The notes under the pieces are model-generated. The model was not told the DNA's origin, searched no databases, and saw only the letters and a program-made list of their open reading frames with translations. Shown piece after piece: positions 46,763 through 58,702 of a stretch of DNA of 64,000 nucleotides; position 1 is the first letter of the stretch, and each line of letters begins with the position of its first letter. The translations under genes were made by a program, and so were the position numbers. The stretch comes from Hygrophila difformis (Eukaryota; Streptophyta; Magnoliopsida; Lamiales; Acanthaceae), in assembly GCA_030278955.1 (NCBI GenBank), contig JAOANR010000002.1:8297982-8361981 (forward strand). Direction: 5' to 3'.

Positions 46763-49700
46763 TGTGACTGTCATTTGCGTCCAATTTAGTGTCTTAATGA
46801 TGATCTTTTGTTCTTAATTCCATTGATTTTTGATGAATAATCATAGAGGATTAGAAAAGATGGAAGAAGAATTAAGATTGCAAAGAAGTTGGAAATACAT
46901 TGAAAATGGCTTGAAATTCTGAGTTTTCTTTGTAAGTCTTGCACGCGGTGTTTCTATTGAACTGATCCACGCTTTGTCATTCATCAGGAAGTTAAGCTGG
47001 AAAACAGCAGGAAGTGGAAAGGACATAGCGAGGAAAGAAAAGGAATGGTGCGAGGGCTTGTTTCCGAAATCAGGAAAAGATTTAAGGAAAATGTGCAGAT
47101 GCTGAAGTCCACGCGATGATTGTTTGACATCGCGAGGGAAGAAAATCTGTGCAGATTAGGATTTAATTTTCTCTGCAATTTACTTTGATGTTCTTCAGAT
47201 TTGTAATTTGATTTCGTAGAATTGTAATTCGATTTCGTAGTAGATTCCTTTAAGATTAACTGTTAGATTAGCTTGAGGATACCCTGGGAGGAGAGTTGCT
47301 TTCGGATCGCTTGTTCATCCATCACGACGATCATCATCTAAACTCCGACTCGTTCGCTCATCTTTGCATTATTCTGATAGCAATCAGATTTCCAGGTGTA
47401 TTCGTTTTTAATTCTTTGTTATTTGAGATACAAGAAGAATGATCGGTTATCAGATTGTGAATTTCTTATCTTTCTGGTTTCTATTTCTATTTTGTAATCC
47501 TGTTTCAGCAGAGAATAAACCTCAATTTCGTTATTCAATCTGAATTTTGCGTCATATCTTTAATTCGATTTTCGAAGATCATAACACTTCCACATTTTCT
47601 AATTCGTAAATTGTTCGTTCCAATCACGCAAGAAATTTGGATATTGTAACCGAGTTAGGTATGATCTGGCAGAATTATGAATTTACTTGATTTTCTGTCA
47701 ATATTATGTTCACAGACGAGAATCATAGTGTTTAATGTTCAGAACTCTAAAAGGTTCCTAGAGACCCATGCAGTGTTAATCATCGCTTGATAATCTTTAA
47801 GAATCAATAGCTCTGAGTTCATGAATTTGGATGCAAAAGATTCTATGTTCATAATTTTCTAAATCGAAATTCCAGAAGGTAGTTATGACAGTTATAAATT
47901 CTGATCATTTACTTCGAATAAGGGTAAACCTTCGCTTCATCCTAAAAGATGACGCGAGGAAATATCCAGATAGATCTGTTGTGACAAAGGCTATTCTAAT
48001 ACTCACGCGATGTCAATCTGACAAAGCGAGAGGACCAACCTATAATGACAATAGACTTGATATCCATTTTACAGGGTATTAATTATTCACTTTTACTTCT
48101 TATACGTATATAACCCCTATCTATAAGTAGGAATTGAGTACCTCGCCGCATTCTTACAGAAACTATCGCGAGGCATTTAGTTCTTTGTATAAACAAAATC
48201 TGGGGAACATTCTTTGAATATTAGCTCCCTCCACGCTGTACAGACATAGCGTGCGGAAAATTGGAATGTTCATAGTTTGAAACCCAAAATAGTTACTGCG
48301 AGCTATCTTGGACACTTATTTTGCAGAGTTATTTCTCAAATCCTTTTTCTTGGGAAAGTTATTTCCTAATTCTGTCTAGTTTCCAATGTATATTTTGGAA
48401 GCATCCTTGCATTTTGATTAAGAGGATTCAGAACCCTCAACGTCTCTTTATACATACAATACTACATATACATAAAATATTTTGGGATATTTCCCAGTAT
48501 ATGATGAGTAATCTCACTTCATGATTACAGACTCACAATTCATATGTGCAATACGTATTACTATTTACACTGGTACACTGAGAGAGATGATGATATAGGT
48601 TTTCTCAATCATTATTTACTCAGGACTGATAAAGAACAAACTTGTTCTTCAGTTGGGCATTTAGTACCTGTCGTTTAAAAGGGAAAGATGTTTCAAAAAC
48701 CATCTTTTGTCCTAAAAATTAGTAGAGTATCAGGAAGATTAATTTCCGGGGTTCATGGCATTATAGTTATCACTATATGCTATGAGTAGGAGATTAAATA
48801 TTTCTCTTACAGTTTACTAATCCTGAGTCAAATCACGGATATTTGGAACTGTTTACAGAGATTTCTCGAGCTAAATCATTTATACAAATCTGAGTGGTCT
48901 GGATAAGTCAAGGAATTTGAATATCAATTTCATCTTGGTATACTTACAAGACTATTATTCCTTATGAATACTTGCAGGAATTACTCTGAAGAAACAAGTC
49001 CTATGAAAACATTGGATGATAGATTTAAATACTTGCTTTTTCACTTGTTGTAGAGGACATCCAATACAGGATCATAAGATCAGTTTGATCAGGGTAATAA
49101 AAAGAACAACTTCAAGTTCAGATGAACATAGTATGATTTAGAAGTGACCTCGAGTTGTCAAAGGCTTAATCTGATGTCTGAAAGAAAAAGATTAAGTGAC
49201 AATTCTGAAAAGCTTTTATCACAGAAAGAGTCTGACAGATCATTCTGTGATGACAGTATTCCATGATTTCAGAGCTTAGAATGTCATGACACTGAATCAT
49301 AAGTACCTGTCTTGGGAAGTGATTAAAGACATGAAGATTTGATTAAGCTGTGTAAAGGATTTTTCTATCTCAATGGACTTCCATTATGTTTTAGCCAATG
49401 AAGTATGATATTCTCATCATATTCCTATTTCATTTGATTTGGTCTGTAACATCTTAAACACATGAATAAGATCATAATGTTCTACATCATTTTAATTGTT
49501 TTCTTTACTACGTTTACAGCTTTAAGCATTTACATTTCAGCAGCATTTTTTTTAGTAATCATCATTACAACATTCTTAAATCAAGAATAGAGACAGATTC
49601 TAAGGCTAATAATTCTATTAAAACACTTCTATCGTGTAACTCTCTTTTGAACGATCCCGACAATAAAAATAAATATTGCAGCTTGATACCGTGCGCTTTA

Positions 49701-49798
49701 GGTAGGAAAAACTAGGCAAGCTTTTTAACAGCCCTATAGAACTTATAGTGTAAAGGCTGTCGGGGGGCATTGCAGCGGGGTTTTACCTCAAAGCTTCA
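46763..49798 (+). repeat. Putative 5' LTR of the Athila element
   Basis: It starts TGTGACTG and ends AAGCTTCA just before the primer site, about 3.04 kb. A TATA box TATATAA lies at 48107-48113. Many short inverted pairs around a CGC core are spread through it (see the findings). The left end is inferred from the break in the Copia sequence, not from an LTR alignment. Confidence 0.65.
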
Positions 49799-49816
49799 TG
49801 GCGCCGTTGCCGGGGA
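49799..49816 (+). promoter_or_regulatory. Primer binding site (tRNA-Asp type) of the Athila element
   Basis: TGGCGCCGTTGCCGGGGA is the well-known Athila primer site, complementary to the tRNA-Asp 3' end. Confidence 0.93.
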
Positions 49817-49937
49817 GGGTGTAGCGTTATGAATTTTATAACTGTAGATACTCTTGGTTTAATTGTAATTATTTACTTTACATTATAATAAATTCATAAA
49901 TTCTTTCATTTTGTTCACAGAGAAGTCTCAACAGTTT

Positions 49938-51752
49938 ATGAGCGAGAGAATAACTCGATCTTCAAGACCACCTTTGCTTCCTTTTAATTGTGAACTTGAG
50001 AGAACAGCAATGCTGATCAGAGAAAGTGCAAGAAGGAGACAGAGAGATCTTGCAGAAGGAAATCTTTCAACCATAACTAGGATGGCTAACAATGGACAGA
50101 ATGACGGACCTGGAAACTTACCAAACGGACAACCAGATAATCAGCAAAATGTTCCACTTCGAGGACTTTTTCAAGCACCACAGAGAGCTGCTGCACCACA
50201 ATTTATTCATCAACACTATTTTCCACCAAATTTTGCTAATCCTGTTCCGAATCCTCAAGAAGAGCAATATCAACCATGGCAACCTAATGTCGATCAATAT
50301 TTGGCTGGAACGGATGAGGAGGTTGATATACCACCTGGTATATTGAACCTAGCATCTTCTAGAGCTTTTTATGGAATGAGTACTGAAGATCCACATTTAC
50401 ATCTCAAGAAGTTTGTTGAACTAAGTAAGACAGTGAAGAAAGGAAGAGCTTCAAGGGAAACCATTCAGTTGGCTATGTTTCCATTCTCTTTGGATGGCTC
50501 AGCTAAAGAATGGTATGATTCATTAAATGCTCAACAGAAGGCTACATGGCCAGAATTAGTCAGGAATTTCCTACTCAAGTATTTTCCTGAAAGCAAGGTT
50601 GACGAATGGGTAGACAAGATCTCTAGTTTCAAGATGAGAAAAGGGGAATCTCTTAAGGATGCCCGGGACAGATTCTTCGACATGCTCAAGAGATGTCCAC
50701 AGCATGGTATAACTGAAAGAAGGCTATTGAAGATCTTCTTCACTGGACTCACTCACACTTGGCAGATGATGATTAATGCCACTGGAGGGGAACAATTACT
50801 TCAAATGCCACTTGATAGAGCGTGGTCAACAATAGATACCATGACAGCCAGCAGGGCAGTCCTCCAGGACGATGATCCACCATCTCCTACCAGAAAAAGT
50901 CTTGTCATCCATACAGACAAAAATGAAGAGAAATTTGCAGCACTCACCAAGCAGATTGCTGATCTACAGTTAGCTCAGCAAGCAAATCAACAGGCTCAGC
51001 ATCAACAACAACAGCAACCAGTGATGATCCTTCAACCTGCTCCAATGGAACCGGTGTATCAGTGCGGAATTTGCTCAGGGCCACATCACAATGATCAGTG
51101 TCCACAAATTCAGGAAGCCCCAAAGCAAGATGAGAGCTGTAACTACACCGGATTCCAGAACAAACACCCGAATCTGAGCTATGGTAATACTCAGAACGCA
51201 CAAAATGCACATCTTCTGAACCCACAACAACCAAATCAGCAGCAGTTTCGTCCTCCACAACCATTTTATCCACAACAACAGATGTACCCACAGAGACCTT
51301 TCCAACAGATGAACTAACAGAATAGGCCGTTTGGACAGTTTGCACCAGTCCCGGTGAACTTTCCACAACAACCTTATCCTGTTGCTCAAGATAATACTTA
51401 CTCTTTAAAGGTGGAGAATGCTCTGAAGGAGTTCATTGTTAAGCAGACAGAGACGAATAACCAACTGCAGGCTTCAATCACGAATGTTGAAAATTCAGTA
51501 ACAGAGATGGCCAAATTACTACAGCAGAGAGAAAAAGGAAAATTGCCAAGTTCTTCTGAAACAAACCCACAATGTAAGGCAGTTACATTGAGGGGAGGAA
51601 AAGAGGTTGTTGATCCTGAATTTGAAAATAAAAGAGATAGGTTGCTGCAGCAGAAAAAGTTCAAGGATGTTCAAACAATGGAAGAAGATGATCACCCTGA
51701 ACAGAGACAGATACTTGAGGATAAGGGTTTGGAAAAGAATGTCTCAGGATAA
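49938..51752 (+). pseudogene. Athila gag, one frame with a single internal stop
   Basis: ATG 49938 (MSERITRSSRPP). The capsid region: PGILNLASSRAFYGMSTEDPHLHL, MFPFSLDGSAKEWYDSLN, TWPELVRNFLLKYFPESK, MRKGESLKDARDRFFDMLKRCPQHGI. A Gln-rich linker, then the knuckle-like CGICSGPHHNDQCP. TAA at 51315-51317 interrupts the frame, which continues open to the TAA at 51750-51752. A splice-acceptor-like TTTTGTTCACAG lies 18 bp before the ATG. Only two stops separate gag and pol from one continuous frame. Confidence 0.88.
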
Positions 51753-51830
51753 TCCTTTCCTAAGGAAAAAGAGGGAGGTAATGATAATCCTAACTCTACA
51801 GGTAACAAAAAGGATTCACTGGATGAACAC

Positions 51831-54800
51831 ATGCCCAGGATACCATATCCTGGGAGACTCAAAAATGACCTTCAAGAAATTAAATTTAAGAAATTTCTTG
51901 AAAAGATTAAGGCCATTGAAATATCAATCCCTTTGGTTGAATTAATTGCTGAAATGCCCACTTACGCTAAGTTTCTGAAAGAATTAATTTCAAGGAAAAG
52001 AAGTGCAGGAGAGCAGCAAATGGTGGTCTTAAATCAAAATTGTAGCTTGGTTCTTCAACAAAGGATTCCTCCAAAGCTTGAAGATCCAGGGAGTTTCACT
52101 TTACCTCTGATTATCAACTGTAAAGAAGCTGGGCGAGGACTCTGTGACTTAGGAAGCAGCATCAATGTAATGCCACTTGCTATGGCGAGACGTTTGGATT
52201 TGGGAAAGATGAGGCCAGTCAATATGACCCTCTTCTTTGCTGATCAATCGAGCACCAGACCAGAAGGGATCATTGAAGATGTTATAGTAAAGACAGGAGG
52301 CCTTTGTTTTCCAGCTGACTTTGTCATTCTTGATATCGACGAAAATGTCAGAATTCCTATCATATTAGGGAGGCCTTTTCTGGTGACTGCGGGAGCAATG
52401 ATTGATGCAAAGAATGGCATAGTGAAACTTCATGTTGATAACCAGGAGGTCACTTTTGACATGATGAAGATGTCAACATATCCTTTTAACGCTTTTGAAA
52501 CCAATGTAGCGGGGAAGGAATTAGATGATAGTACTATGGAGGGGGGAAATCTTTTTGATTACTATAATCTCTTTACCACTGATGTAACTGAGAACAATCT
52601 CACCCCACTCACAAATGCTAAAGATGCTACTTTTGCTTACTTGTGCGCGGTTAGATTCGCTGATCCCGAGACTGGTGAAATCAAGGATGGATCAGAAAGT
52701 GAGGATATGCCATCTTCAGAGCAATCTGAGGATGACATTGATAAAACAGACCCTTCTGAAGAAGGATCTGATTTAAAGATGGAAGTGCAAACTCGAAGCA
52801 GATTAACTCCATCAATAGAAAACCCACCTGAGCTTGAGCTTAAAGTATTACCAGAACATCTTAAGTATGCCTTTTTGGCAGACAAAAAGAAGCTTCCGGT
52901 AATAATTTCATCCAAATTGAGTGAAGAACAAGAACAAGCTCTAGTAGGTACTCTTAAAAATCATATTCAGGCAATTGCTTGGACTATAGCAGATATCAAA
53001 GGCATCAGTCCACACATTTGTATGCATAGGATTCTGATGGAGGATGAATACAAACCATCCAGACAACCACAAAGGAGGCTAAATCCACCAATGCAGGAAG
53101 TTGTCAAGAAGGAGGTAATCAAGCTACTTGATGCAGGTATAATCTATCCTATCTCTGATAGTAAATGGGTGAGTCCAACACAAGTCTTACCCAAAAAGGG
53201 TGGGATTTGTATTGTGACCAATGAACATGGTGATGAAGTAGCAACAAGACCAGTAACTGGTTGGAGAGTTTGCATTGATTATAGAAAATTAAACACTGCC
53301 ACAAGAAAAGATCATTTTCCTTTACCGTTCATTGATCAAATGTTAGAAAGATTGTCAGGTAAACCATTTTACAGTTTTCTAGATGGTTATTCAGGTTATA
53401 ATCAAATAGTTATTGCTAGTGAAGATCATGAGAAAACAACTTTTACATGCCCATATGGAACATTTGCTTATAGAAGAATGCCTTTTGGATTATGTAATGC
53501 TCCTGCTATATTTCAAAGATGCATGATGAGTATTTTCTCTGATTTTATTGAAAAATGCATTGAAGTGTTTATGGATGATTTTACTGTTCATGGAACTGAC
53601 TTTGAAGATTCTTTAAAAAATTTGTCAAAAATTTTGCAGAGATGTGAGGACACTAACCTAGTTCTTAATTGGGAAAAGTGTCATTTCATGGTTCAGGAAG
53701 GAATTGTCCTAGGACACAAAGTATCTAGAGCAGGAATAGAAGTAGATAAGGCTAAAGTTTCTGTAATAGCAAATTTACCACCACCTAAAACAATTAAGGC
53801 AGTAAGGAGTTTTCTTGGTCATGCTGGTTTTTATAGAAGGTTTATTAAGGACTTTTCTAAGATAGCAAGACCTTTGTGTAATCTTCTTCATAAGGATGTG
53901 ACATTTAGCTTTGATGAAGATTGTTTAACAGCTTTTAAGACTTTGAAGGAGAAATTTATCACTGCACCTATAGTTCAGTCTCCTGATTGGAGTCTACCTT
54001 TTGAGCTTATGTGCGATGGAAGTGAGAATGCAGTAGGAGCAGTTTTGGGGCAACATAAAGAAGGCAAACACCATGTTATCTATTATGCTAGCCATACTCT
54101 TAATGATGCCCAGATAAACTACACTACTACAGAAAAGGAAATGTATGTTGTAGTTTTTGCCTTTGATAAGTTCAGACAGTATCTTATTGGAGCCCAAACT
54201 ATAGTTTACACAGATCATTCTGCATTACGATATCTTTTCTCAAAGCAAGAAGCCAAACCGAGGCTGATAAGATGGGTTTTACTTCTACAAGAATTTGACA
54301 TTATTATCAAGGACAGAAAAGGAAAAGATAATGGAGTAGCAGACCACCTTTCTAGATTGGAGGAGAAAACAGAGAAGGAGGAAGTTGTAAATGATAAATT
54401 TCCAGATGAACAATTGTATGCTTTGCAGTTGCATCAATTTGATTGTCCTTGGTTTTCAGATTTTGCTAATTATCTAGCTTGCAAGATTGTCCCAAAGTTT
54501 AAAGACTCTCATCAGAAGTCAAGGTTTTTCAGAGAAATTCAGAAATACTATTGGGATGACCCCTTTTTATTCAAGTTTTGTTCAGACCAGGTTATTAGGC
54601 GCTGTGTTCATGAAAAAGAAGGTTTCCAAATTGTTAGAAAGTGTCATGAGAACCCTTTAGGAGGCCATCATGGTCCTGCTAGGACTGCTAGAAAAGTTCT
54701 AGACTGTGGGTTTTACTGGCCAACTATCTTTTTGGATTCCCAGAAACTTATAAAGATGTGTGACAGATGTCAAAGATTGGGAAACATTTCAATGAGAGAA

Positions 54801-55724
54801 GAAATGCCTCAAAAAGGGATTTTAGAAGTTGAGATATTTGATGTTTGGGGAATTGATTTTATGGGACCATTCCCCCCATCTTTTGGTAATCATTATATTC
54901 TAGTAGCCGTTGATTATGTTTCAAAATGGGTAGAAGCAGTAGCCTTACCCAATAATGAAGCTAAACAAGTTACTAAATTTCTACAGAAGAATATTTTTAC
55001 CAGGTTTGGAGCCCCTCGTGCCATTATATCTGATGGAGGATCTCACTTTGTGAATAAACTCTTTGAGAAATTACTGAAGCAGTATGGTGTTCATCATAAA
55101 GTTGGATCACCATATCATCCTCAGACAAGTGGACAGGTGGAGGTATCTAATAAGGAAATTAAGCACATTTTACAAGCTTCTGTGAACATTACAAGAAAAG
55201 ACTGGTCAAAGAAGTTAGATGATGCTTTATGGGCTTACAGAACTGCTTTTAAAACTCCTATAGGAATGTCTCCCTACAGATTAGTTTTTGGAAAAGCATG
55301 TCATCTCCCAGTTGAGCTAGAACATAGAGCATATTGGGCCATTAAAATGCTCAACATGGATTTTCAGTCAGGACAAGATAAGAGGAAGTTTGATCTGTCT
55401 AAATTGGAAGAGATGAGACTGGAAGCATATGAAAGCAGCAAGATTTATAAAGATCGAACTAAGAAAATTCATGATTCAAAAATTAAACATAAGGAATTTT
55501 CTGTTGGTCAATTGGTTTTGCTTTATAATTCTCGTTTGAAATTATTTCCAGGTAAGCTCAGATCAAGGTGGACAGGACCATTTCCTGTTGTAGCTGTTCA
55601 TGATAATGGAGCAGTTACAATTATGCTCAATGAAGGAGAAAAGACTGTGAATGGACACAGGCTAAAGGAATATATTGGTCAACAAGATCTAAATATCCAG
55701 ACTGAATATTTGGATAATCCTTAG
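51831..55724 (+). CDS. Athila pol polyprotein (1,297 aa, intact)
   Basis: Open from ATG 51831 to the TAG at 55722-55724, in the same frame as gag. By residue: protease [15 protein letters not shown] (about 105-120); reverse transcriptase [12 protein letters not shown] (about 481), [32 protein letters not shown] (about 580); RNase [15 protein letters not shown] (about 727) with [16 protein letters not shown]; integrase zinc finger [15 protein letters not shown]...CDRCQRLG (about 939-985), core GIDFMGPFP (about 1007), [25 protein letters not shown]; then the [17 protein letters not shown] and VNGHRLKEY end. All catalytic acids (D, D, E and DD) are present. The true start is probably upstream in gag, by read-through. 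Confidence 0.95.
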   Translation: MPRIPYPGRLKNDLQEIKFKKFLEKIKAIEISIPLVELIAEMPTYAKFLKELISRKRSAGEQQMVVLNQNCSLVLQQRIPPKLEDPGSFTLPLIINCKEAGRGLCDLGSSINVMPLAMARRLDLGKMRPVNMTLFFADQSSTRPEGIIEDVIVKTGGLCFPADFVILDIDENVRIPIILGRPFLVTAGAMIDAKNGIVKLHVDNQEVTFDMMKMSTYPFNAFETNVAGKELDDSTMEGGNLFDYYNLFTTDVTENNLTPLTNAKDATFAYLCAVRFADPETGEIKDGSESEDMPSSEQSEDDIDKTDPSEEGSDLKMEVQTRSRLTPSIENPPELELKVLPEHLKYAFLADKKKLPVIISSKLSEEQEQALVGTLKNHIQAIAWTIADIKGISPHICMHRILMEDEYKPSRQPQRRLNPPMQEVVKKEVIKLLDAGIIYPISDSKWVSPTQVLPKKGGICIVTNEHGDEVATRPVTGWRVCIDYRKLNTATRKDHFPLPFIDQMLERLSGKPFYSFLDGYSGYNQIVIASEDHEKTTFTCPYGTFAYRRMPFGLCNAPAIFQRCMMSIFSDFIEKCIEVFMDDFTVHGTDFEDSLKNLSKILQRCEDTNLVLNWEKCHFMVQEGIVLGHKVSRAGIEVDKAKVSVIANLPPPKTIKAVRSFLGHAGFYRRFIKDFSKIARPLCNLLHKDVTFSFDEDCLTAFKTLKEKFITAPIVQSPDWSLPFELMCDGSENAVGAVLGQHKEGKHHVIYYASHTLNDAQINYTTTEKEMYVVVFAFDKFRQYLIGAQTIVYTDHSALRYLFSKQEAKPRLIRWVLLLQEFDIIIKDRKGKDNGVADHLSRLEEKTEKEEVVNDKFPDEQLYALQLHQFDCPWFSDFANYLACKIVPKFKDSHQKSRFFREIQKYYWDDPFLFKFCSDQVIRRCVHEKEGFQIVRKCHENPLGGHHGPARTARKVLDCGFYWPTIFLDSQKLIKMCDRCQRLGNISMREEMPQKGILEVEIFDVWGIDFMGPFPPSFGNHYILVAVDYVSKWVEAVALPNNEAKQVTKFLQKNIFTRFGAPRAIISDGGSHFVNKLFEKLLKQYGVHHKVGSPYHPQTSGQVEVSNKEIKHILQASVNITRKDWSKKLDDALWAYRTAFKTPIGMSPYRLVFGKACHLPVELEHRAYWAIKMLNMDFQSGQDKRKFDLSKLEEMRLEAYESSKIYKDRTKKIHDSKIKHKEFSVGQLVLLYNSRLKLFPGKLRSRWTGPFPVVAVHDNGAVTIMLNEGEKTVNGHRLKEYIGQQDLNIQTEYLDNP

Positions 55725-56373
55725 TTTTCTGTTTTCTTAAAAAAAAAAAAAATTTATAGGGGGGTGGATACTACCCAGGTTAACTGAGTAGTATTTCCCT
55801 TTTCTTTAGATTTATTTTTCATCTCTAATTCTTTTATTCTTTATTTTCAGGAATTCGAGAAATGAAGCTGTGATGGAATGAAGGAGGATGAGACAAGAAT
55901 CTTCAAACAGGTTTTTGAGTATTAAGTGTTTGGAAAATGAAGTATGAATGGATCCTGAGGCCACGCTCCTGTAATTTTGTCAAAGCGTGAGTTAAAATGA
56001 ATTACTCTTGCTCACGCTTTGTAAAAGTTATGATGCAAGGTGATCAGTTCAAATTTTTATTCTGTTCAAAATGATAAGTTGTTAAGGAATAAGAGTTTGA
56101 TGTCTACGCTTTGTCGAAAAACAAAGCGAGACTATTTTACTCTGGGAATTGTACAAGAATGTTTTCTCGCGTTGTAATTAACAAAGCGAGAAAGGATTTT
56201 TATAGCCACACAATGACAATCGACAGAGCGAGAGTCTAGGAATTTTGAACGGATAGATTTTCAAACTTCTCAAAGACCAAAATACCCTTTTCAGACTCTT
56301 CTTCTTCTCTTACACCAACCATCACACGTCGTTTCAACCGCCAGTAATTATGGCAGAATTTAGTTTTTTCTGC
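55725..56373. other. Region between Athila pol and the first F-box gene, with inverted repeats
   Basis: A run of A then ATAGGGGGGTGGATAC (purine-rich, polypurine-tract-like) lies at 55740-55775. From 55981 to 56190 there are strong inverted pairs: CAAAGCGTGAG / CTCACGCTTTG (55981-55991 and 56011-56021, perfect 11 bp), CGCTTTGT / ACAAAGCG (56107-56114 and 56121-56128, perfect 8 bp, 6-nt loop), and CTCGCGTTGT / ACAAAGCGAG (56166-56190). The same CGC-core word style fills the Athila LTR. Confidence 0.75.
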
Positions 56374-56380
56374 TATAAAA
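56374..56380 (+). promoter_or_regulatory. TATA box of F-box gene 1
   Basis: TATAAAA, 82 bp upstream of the ATG at 56462, followed by a CT-rich leader. Confidence 0.6.
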
Positions 56381-56461
56381 TCTAGTCGAATCCTCCTCTT
56401 CTTTCATCTCAAACATTTTCCATTCTAAGAAATTATCCTAAAACCATTATCAAAAGTCAGA

Positions 56462-57094
56462 ATGGCCGCAGCAGCTCCAAATGCTAGAACATCCATTCTA
56501 GACATTTCTGATGAAATCTTGGGAGATATTCTCTCAAGGTTGGGAAGAGAAGAAATGAAGGATGTAGCCAGGTTAGCCCCAACTTGCAAAAAGTTCGCCA
56601 GAGCAAGTAAGGCGCCTGTAGTATGGAGGAGGGCAAATGTGGAGAGGCGGATGACTGCAGAGAGGACACTTGACTCTCATTACGTCCAAATACTTCGAAG
56701 ATGCAGAGAGGCGGGAAATTTCATGCTGAAACTAGAACCTGCACTCTCGAGATTCTGCAATACAGGGCTCAAGGAAGCCGCTTTTGAAGTCCTTAAGCCT
56801 GGAATCGATGACAACCATCACCCCTCAATCTTTATCAAGGCCTTCATTCTTTTGAGTTCGGAGAGCCTTGAGGAAATTGATGAGGGATTGTATCTTCTCG
56901 GATCAATCCTTAAAGATGAAGATCATATTCGCAAGATTGAGGCGAAGATCAGCAAGTTATTCAATGAAAGCGAAGAAGAGCCTAATCCCTTTAGGGGACA
57001 AGGACATCACGAGTACTGTGATTATTTAGCGCCACATAGTAGGGACTTAGTTAGGGAACCTCCACACTTTAACTATGGTGCCACAAAAAATTAA
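56462..57094 (+). pseudogene. F-box gene 1, intronless, C-terminus lost by frameshift
   Basis: 210 codons from ATG 56462. F-box at about residues 14-55 (LDISDEILGDILSRLGREEM...CKKFARASKAPVVWRRANVE). The middle helical region has REAGNFMLKLEPALSRF and AAFEVLKPGIDDNHHPSIFIKAFILLSS, then NPFRGQGHHEYC. F-box proteins are substrate receptors of SCF ubiquitin ligases; the target is unknown. The text CCAAATGCTAG crosses the point where genes 2 and 3 have an intron, so this copy lacks it. An A6 run at 57085-57090 shifts the frame: the +1 frame goes on with INCLCC and an acidic tail to the TGA at 57201-57203, which would supply the CXXC pair found in the sister genes. The A-run could also be a sequencing error. 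Confidence 0.8.
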
Positions 57095-57203
57095 TTGTTT
57101 GTGTTGTGAGGTTACTAGTTTGATTAGGAGATTAAGAGAAAATTTTAATGAGCATGTAATTGAATCTGAGTCAGAATTAGAAACTGATCCAGATTCAAAT
57201 TGA

Positions 57204-57600
57204 TCGATTATGTAATCTCTTAATTTGTATCTAAATTCTAAGCCCTTTGGTGTTGCTATATATATACTCCTCGCTTCATTTTTATTAAAAGGAAACAACT
57301 TGATTGATCTTATCCTTTGCATTAGATTTTTATCTGTCTTTTTAAATAAAATTTTCAAAATAGGGTTATTTTAGGCTTAATCATTACTCCCTGCAGAGAC
57401 AAGATTTACTATCTTGACCCCTGCAGTCCTTAGATAAAAATAGGCGTCTCTGTCCTTGCAGTCATTCCTCTCAGTTGTCATTTCAAAAATTTTCATCAGA
57501 TTTTCTTCTCTTATTCAAGAAGAAATCGCCATACACCATTTTTATCATTCTCAACCATTCTCATAAGCAAGATCATTCGAAAAACCTATCGACGAAGAAA
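57204..57600. other. Spacer and leader of F-box gene 2
   Basis: TATATATATA at about 57258 could serve gene 2 as a promoter. The last 100 bp are an AC/CT-rich leader before ATG 57601. No other feature is seen. Confidence 0.45.
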
Positions 57601-58702
57601 ATGGCCGAGAACAATCCGTAAGCAATCTCGTTCATCCTTTCTTTCTTTTATTTTTAGTTCTATTTTGCAAAGTTTGTTGTCGGATTGCATTTCTAGACCT
57701 AGGGTTCATGATTCTATATTCTTCAGGGAATGGCTGTAGAAAACGGAAACATTAAACATTTAAGATTCCTCATAACTAAGAGTCTTTTCTTTACACTCAT
57801 TAATCCAGATAGTCTTTTCTGAAATCTTTAATTTGTAACCGATGCATTATCCATATGAGACTTTTGGAGCTTCACATTAGGAATGAAACCCCCATTTTCG
57901 AATATTCTGGTTCCATCATTCTAGATAAAAGTATTCCCCTGAATTCCTTATCATATTATTTTCTGGAAACAGAAATGCTAGGAATCCACAGCGCACCGGA
58001 ACTCAAATATACCATTTACCCACTGAGTTGTTGGGGGATATTCTATCAAGAATTGGAAAAGACAATGTTAGAGAGCTCTTCAGGATAGCAGAAGTCTCTC
58101 CATCATTTTACCAAGCAAGTAAAACTCATCTTGTATACAAGAGAGTAGACTTGGAATCGTGTATGAGATGGAGAGAAGACGTTTATCCGGACAACCAGAA
58201 AAGATTCATTCGAGAGTGTCAAAATGCAGGGAACTTCATGTTCAACATTGAACCTGCATTAAAGGCATTTGTGGATGAAAGAGATGAGAAGAAGGCATAT
58301 GAAATCCTCAAGCCAGGACTAGATGATGGGCACGAACCCACTATTCTGCTCAGAACGATGCTCCTATTAACAAAACAAGAGGATAAGTGGATTGAAGAAG
58401 GATTAGAGTTGGTCCAAACAGTAGCTTCTAATGTTTTAGAAGTGGTTTTCATCAAAATCTATCTTTTTCATTGGTTCATCCATATTCCTCAAATCCCAAA
58501 TCCTTTTCAAGGGCAACCAGAGATGAGCTACTGTAAGGATCATACTTTGCAGGTTCGAGTCTTACTACCACCACACATCAGGATGGACTGTATCCCTTGT
58601 CAATTCTTTGACATGGTGAGGCAGTTTAGACTGTATTGTGGTGAAGTGTTTCCTGATGAGTTTATGTGGACCGACTCCGATGATGAGGAAATTGACCCCT
58701 GA
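57601..58702 (+). CDS. F-box gene 2, two exons (248 aa)
   Basis: Exons 57601-57617 (ATG...AATCC) and 57973-58702; intron 57618-57972 begins GTAAGC and ends ACAG. The product begins MAENNPNARNPQ. F-box: YHLPTELLGDILSRIGKDNV...SFYQASKTHLVYKRVDLE. Middle: CQNAGNFMFNIEPALKAFVDE, AYEILKPGLDDGHEPTILLR, then PNPFQGQPEMSYCKDH and MDCIPC, a CXXH...CXXC set that may bind zinc, and an acidic tail (TDSDDEEIDP). The layout matches plant F-box proteins of the At1g67623/At2g35280 type. It is uninterrupted and closest to gene 4. Role by family: substrate adaptor of an SCF ubiquitin ligase. Confidence 0.88.

Larger units (their letters stand above)
46763..55724 (+). mobile_element. Athila-lineage Ty3/gypsy element, 5' LTR through pol (3' end not in window)
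   Basis: The left boundary is where the Copia text ends and TGTGACTGTC begins. The tRNA-Asp-type primer site and the gag-pol sequence (protease DLGSS, RT FMDDFTV) are typical of Athila. No copy of the 46763-49798 sequence recurs before 64000, so the right boundary is unknown: the element is either truncated near 55.8 kb or extends beyond the window. Confidence 0.85.

Noticed and set aside
55740..55775. Polypurine tract and start of the Athila 3' LTR
   Set aside because: ATAGGGGGGTGG fits a purine tract, but the following bases do not match the 5' LTR start (TGTGACTGTC).
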